A DNA stretch of 60,000 nt, taken from NCBI GenBank assembly GCA_030141605.1, contig JAQGDQ010000034.1, positions 796,001 to 856,000 on the forward strand. Direction: 5' to 3'. The notes under the pieces are model-generated. The model was given only the letters and a program-made list of their open reading frames with translations, was not told the DNA's origin and did not search any database. The stretch comes from Tubiluchus corallicola (lineage: Eukaryota > Priapulida > Priapulimorpha > Priapulimorphida > Tubiluchidae). A program made the position numbers and the translations under genes. Of the stretch, positions 58,326-60,000 are shown one piece after another; the first letter of the stretch is position 1; each line of letters opens with the position of its first letter.

Positions 58326-60000
58326 GTTTATCATCACTTATTATTTTAAATTTTAGCGTATTCTAAAATTTGTAATCTATGACAGTGGTATAACAATGAT
58401 GTTCTAAATAACTCATACTGAGGAAAAACGTCGTATCTCTAACAGTTAGCTTATTAGTGCCATTTGAGAGCAGTAAGCAAAGACTAGGTAGAATGTTCGT
58501 GCATTAGCGATGGATTTACTAGCATTTACTATTTCACAAATCTTAACATTGTGCAAAATGTCTTTGTTGTTGCTATTTTTTGTGGCATGGTGTGGGTATG
58601 ATGGTTGATGGTTTTTTATTGTTCTATTATGGTATATGTCTAATATGTATCTAAATGACATATATCCAGGCAGGTTGACACAAAAAACTGGACACGCGAA
58701 TAATCCAATGCTTCGCATTCAGAACTAGTATATGTATATCTAAAGCACATTCATAAGCACGTTGCATTGTTGATAAATTATACGTTCATTTAGAGAAAAT
58801 TCTATGGCACTAAATTGCCCAAAGCTGCAACATGTTTTTTACTTTGCAGAAAGCATAATTAAAAATATAGGTTTGTCAGTGCCTGTCAACATTCTCACGC
58901 AACCTGGTGTCAACAATGTTGGCAATGCAAAACTGGCTATTTAGACTGTCACGAATTTAATTTTATTCTATGGAATGTTCGTGTTTGGCAAGCTATTATT
59001 GGACATTTCTAGATTTGCATTGCTAGCGTATTTTTAGTTATTCTGCCTTTGATTACTACCTTGGAAGAGCTTTTGTTCACAAAGTGTACGCTTTCTTTAT
59101 CTTAGTTTAGTAAACCAACGTCAGAGTATTTTAAATGTGTTTTGTTTTAGTTCCTTATTAAACGAAAACCGGACGATTGCGTAGGCAGTAGTTCAAAATA
59201 AACCATGCTCTAAAATATTCAAAACTGCAACAGCTTTTTTTTTAAAAATCAAAGCTTAGATTAAATATTAATTACCTCGGTTAGTTAAATTTTGCTAAAC
59301 TTTCAAAGGTGTGCGCAGCTCAGCGAATCCATTAAGACTGGTAGTGTGGCCGACAAATAAGCGCGGTACCGTGATAAGCATGATCACGAACTGCAGTGTT
59401 CGTCTGTAACGTAGGTTTGACGTAGAGCCCATTTTAGTGACACCACGTCAGCGTCTTGTAGCAATGTTCGTTTAGCAAACGTGCTTGACTCGCAGGAAGA
59501 TGCCTACCATTGCACAAACTGTGGTTAGTTTGTGGTGTAAGCGATAGCAGTGTTCAGTTGCCGTTAATTAACTTTCCAAGGTAATTATTCAAATATTAGA
59601 AACAATTGCCGACTTTCATAGGCAAGAAAATGTATATTTTAGACCTGTAAATTAAAATGAGATCCGGTAATCGAAATTTGTCATTTTCAAGTGACATCAC
59701 ATAATTGTACTCCATGAGGCAAGTCAGAAGGATTGATTGGAACTAAACTCTTTTTTGACCTCTCCAACAGTAATGTAGGTCCTGTTCTATTACAATGCGA
59801 TTTCCGGTTCAAGCAACCATGATTTTTTTTCTTTTTTTGAAGCCTAAGGTACAGTGCACTTCTAGGCATCTTTTTTGAGGCCTAAATGCCGGCTACAATT
59901 CTGGTGTTGCAGTCCAAACATTGTGCAATTTATAAACCTGTATTAGGCTTGAACAATAGATCTGGTCGTAGTGTCTTGGACAAGTGTTTAGGCAACTTTG
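58326..60000. other. No gene seen
   Basis: A+T-rich sequence. A somewhat more CpG-containing patch lies at 59300-59510, which could be regulatory, but nothing specific supports it. Confidence 0.5.

Overview
The window is animal nuclear DNA: A+T-rich, with GT-AG introns of roughly 0.3-3 kb, interspersed DNA transposons, tRNA- and 5S-like sequences, and many mini- and microsatellites. Both recognisable genes are on the minus strand and match vertebrate proteins closely, with the same order of domains. I read it as a non-vertebrate metazoan; the species cannot be fixed from the sequence.

Positions 269-22260 carry the 5' two-thirds of a BAZ2B-type gene (bromodomain adjacent to zinc finger 2B, an accessory subunit of ISWI chromatin remodelers). 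I could join 23 coding exons by splice sites and phase into one uninterrupted frame of about 1173 residues: a low-complexity N-terminus, an acidic Ser/Asp stretch, Gln-rich coiled coils, an RG-rich box, the MBD/TAM domain, a long charged helix built from mini-exons, and the DDT domain. The gene leaves the window at position 1, so the PHD finger and bromodomain expected of the family lie outside. One intron inside the MBD domain uses a GC donor.

Positions 37293-41154 carry a TMEM86-type gene (YhhN family, lysoplasmalogenase): a 7-codon first coding exon, a 2.9 kb intron, and one large exon with all the membrane segments. In both genes a splice acceptor sits 30-50 nt upstream of the ATG, so each has either a noncoding first exon not located here or a trans-spliced leader.

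The rest (about 22.3-37.3 kb and 41.2-60 kb) has no gene I can defend. It holds an unusual nonautonomous DNA transposon family whose ends carry strings of perfect palindromes (copies at 39060-39800 and 44409-45380, plus a fragment near 42.5 kb), a short MITE family with a TAACCC-like core (20.4, 21.9 and 50.1 kb), a hAT-type MITE with a perfect 8-bp target duplication inside a BAZ2B intron, a 31-bp minisatellite whose every unit is a small hairpin (22.9-23.4 kb), a 34-bp minisatellite (56.7-57.1 kb), and a pentanucleotide array with ordered sequence blocks (58.1-58.3 kb). I found no undescribed multi-gene system. The palindromic transposon family is the most unusual structure.
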